Source of the DNA: CALBPI01 sp039033695
GTDB lineage: Bacteria; Pseudomonadota; Gammaproteobacteria; Steroidobacterales; Woeseiaceae
Assembly (NCBI GenBank): GCA_039033695.1
Contig: JBCCCC010000155.1
Span: 1 to 7,430 of the forward strand
Reading direction: 5' to 3'
Length of the DNA: 7,430 nt
Translations under genes and position numbers: made by a program
Notes under the pieces: model-generated
Seen by the model: only the letters and a program-made list of their open reading frames with translations
Databases searched by the model: none
Told to the model about the DNA's origin: nothing
In this document: positions 6,260 to 7,430 of the stretch, one piece after another
Position numbering within the stretch: position 1 is the first letter of the stretch
Layout of the letters: the number at the start of each line of letters is the position of its first letter

Positions 6260-6707
6260 TAAAGGCTCACCCGCGAGCCTGATTGCCTTCGATTTTGGCA
6301 ATCGCCGTATTGGCGTCGCGGTTGGTCAGACCCTCACAGCAAGCGCGCGCGAGCTCACAACCTTGCAAAGCGTCGACGGCGAGCCAGATTGGGCCGAAAT
6401 CGATAGCATCATTGATGATTGGGGCCCCGACCTGCTGTTGGTCGGCCTGCCAGTCAATGACGACGGCACCGAGTCCACACAGTGCGAGGCAGCCAGAGAC
6501 TTCGCGGCAGCGCTTGGCGAGTATGGCTTGCCCGTGCAACTGATTGACGAACACCTGACTTCGAACGAAGCCGCACGACGACTTGCCGATGATCGCCGCC
6601 AGGGTAAGCGGCGACGGCGCGTGCAAAAAGGCGATATCGATGCACTATCTGCCGTGCTAATCGCCGAACAATGGCTCTATCAACGGGATATCAGCAGGCA
6701 GTCATAG
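6252..6707 (+). CDS. ruvX: RuvX (YqgF), putative pre-16S rRNA nuclease / Holliday junction resolvase-like protein
   Basis: RNase H-fold nuclease of the YqgF family, implicated in final 16S rRNA 5'-end processing and earlier proposed as a Holliday junction resolvase. The 151-residue protein contains the catalytic signatures: D14 in IAFDFGNRRIGVAV (11-24), the nucleic-acid binding strand LLVGLPVNDDGTES (62-75), E100 in IDEHLTSNEA (98-107) and the terminal acidic element KGDIDALSAVLIAEQWL (126-142) with D128/D130. A basic patch (RRQGKRRRR, 115-123) precedes the last motif, as expected for RNA or DNA contact. The DEHLTS version of the usual DERLTT motif is a mild variant. The ATG lies inside the yqgE 3' end, so the two are probably translationally coupled. 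Confidence 0.95.
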   Translation: MPDKGSPASLIAFDFGNRRIGVAVGQTLTASARELTTLQSVDGEPDWAEIDSIIDDWGPDLLLVGLPVNDDGTESTQCEAARDFAAALGEYGLPVQLIDEHLTSNEAARRLADDRRQGKRRRRVQKGDIDALSAVLIAEQWLYQRDISRQS

Positions 6708-6755
6708 AGCGCCGATGTTAGAATTGCTGGGTTATTCACCACCCGAAGATCCCGC
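6708..6755 (+). promoter_or_regulatory. Short ruvX-pyrB gap lacking pyrR
   Basis: Only 48 nt separate ruvX from pyrB. There is no room for pyrR, which sits here in Pseudomonas. I see no attenuator hairpin with a T-run, no obvious PyrR-type leader and only a poor ribosome-binding site (GAAG at 6745-6748, 7 nt before the GTG). This suggests read-through from the upstream genes. Confidence 0.5.
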
Positions 6756-7430
6756 GTGAGCGCAACCCATTCCACGAGCCAGGCTCACGCCGGCATTGAT
6801 TACGGCGAACAGCTCACCGCAAGTGGCCAATTGCGACACCTGCTGACACTGGATGGCCTGCCCAGCGAGCTCATCAGCGAAATTCTTGATCGCGCCGAAC
6901 ACTACATTGCGGCGCCTGTTAAACCAGTCGTTCGCAGCAAGGCGCTCGCAGGACGCACTGTCGCAAACCTGTTCTTTGAGCCCAGCACGCGCACACGAGC
7001 GTCATTCGAGCTCGCGGCAAAACGCCTGTCAGCCGATGTGCTCAATCTTGATGTCAGCACCTCATCCCGGATCAAGGGCGAGAGTATTCTGGACACGATT
7101 TATACGCTGCAAGCTATGCAGTCGGACGTGTTTGTGGTGCGCGACGCCGCCGTCGGTGTGCCCGCAATGATCGCAGCGTCGGTGCGGCCCGGGGTCAGCG
7201 TTCTGAACGCCGGCGAGGCCAGCGTATCGCACCCGACGCAAGGCCTGTTGGATCTGTTAACCATTCGCCGCGCTCGGCCCGACATTTGCGCATTGCGGGT
7301 GTGCATTGTTGGCGATATTGCCCACTCTCGCGTGGCCCGTTCGGCTGCTACGGTGCTGCGCACAATGGGCGTGGGCGAGCTCCGCCTGGTTGCGCCAGAG
7401 GCTCTGCGCCCCGATGCCAGCGCGTTCCCA
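6756..7430 (+). CDS. pyrB: Aspartate carbamoyltransferase catalytic chain (partial, N-terminal 225 residues)
   Basis: Catalyses carbamoyl phosphate plus aspartate to N-carbamoylaspartate, the committed step of pyrimidine synthesis. The frame is open to the window edge, so about a third of the protein is missing. Motifs seen are the carbamoyl-phosphate loop FFEPSTRTR (73-81), RLSADVLNLDVS (90-101), the mobile loop SSRIKGES (103-110), HPTQGLLDLL (159-168) and IVGDIAHSRVARS (184-196). A roughly 25-residue extension precedes GQLRHLLTLDGLP (24-36), as in Pseudomonas-type PyrB. Those enzymes form a dodecamer with an inactive dihydroorotase-like PyrC', which would be expected just downstream. The GTG at 6756 is the only standard start in frame after the ruvX stop. 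Confidence 0.95.
   Translation, partial: MSATHSTSQAHAGIDYGEQLTASGQLRHLLTLDGLPSELISEILDRAEHYIAAPVKPVVRSKALAGRTVANLFFEPSTRTRASFELAAKRLSADVLNLDVSTSSRIKGESILDTIYTLQAMQSDVFVVRDAAVGVPAMIAASVRPGVSVLNAGEASVSHPTQGLLDLLTIRRARPDICALRVCIVGDIAHSRVARSAATVLRTMGVGELRLVAPEALRPDASAFP

Noticed and set aside
5798..6301. Open frame of 167 codons on the minus strand
   Set aside because: It is antisense to yqgE and the start of ruvX, and no motif is recognised.
1..7430. Mobile element, CRISPR, tRNA/rRNA, defence island or prophage content
   Set aside because: All substantial reading frames are accounted for by core genes. There are no repeat arrays, transposase motifs, attachment sites or structured RNA genes that I could see.

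Overview
The window is a chromosomal core-genome segment of a gammaproteobacterium of moderately high GC content. The gene order is close to that remembered from Pseudomonas around pilGHIJ, gshB, tonB3, algH/yqgE, yqgF/ruvX and pyrB. The protein sequences and two gene-order differences (an apbE-like gene present, no pyrR) argue against Pseudomonas itself. I cannot name the genus from the sequence alone.

Left part, minus strand (1-2482): the start of a type IV pilus chemosensory (Pil-Chp) operon, transcribed right to left as pilG, pilH, pilI, pilJ. The spacings are tight: 30 nt, 3 nt, then a 4-nt ATGA overlap. PilG and PilH are single-domain response regulators, PilI is the CheW-type adaptor and PilJ is the transmembrane chemoreceptor. 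PilJ is cut by the left edge after 360 residues. The histidine kinase would lie beyond that edge.

Middle (2483-2688): a 206-nt divergent intergenic region that should hold the promoters and leaders of both operons. Strong Shine-Dalgarno sequences precede pilG and gshB, and both start with GTG.

Right part, plus strand (2689-7430): a tightly packed run of gshB (glutathione synthetase), an apbE-like flavin transferase, a tonB3-like energy transducer, yqgE, ruvX (yqgF) and the first 225 codons of pyrB (aspartate carbamoyltransferase). apbE and tonB share one base, yqgE and ruvX overlap by 8 nt, and all other gaps are under 50 nt, so a single operon is likely. These are mostly housekeeping functions: redox thiol, flavinylation, envelope energy transduction, 16S rRNA maturation and pyrimidine synthesis. 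TonB3 is the functional bridge to the divergent operon, because the Pseudomonas gene at this position has been linked to twitching motility.

Four of ten genes use a GTG start (pilG, gshB, tonB, pyrB). I see no mobile element, CRISPR array, tRNA, rRNA or convincing terminator. This is essentially an ordinary region and I find no undescribed defence-like or mobile system. The points worth a second look are the inserted apbE, the TonB whose usual transmembrane histidine appears to be tyrosine, the missing pyrR, and an alanine-rich juxtamembrane segment in PilJ.
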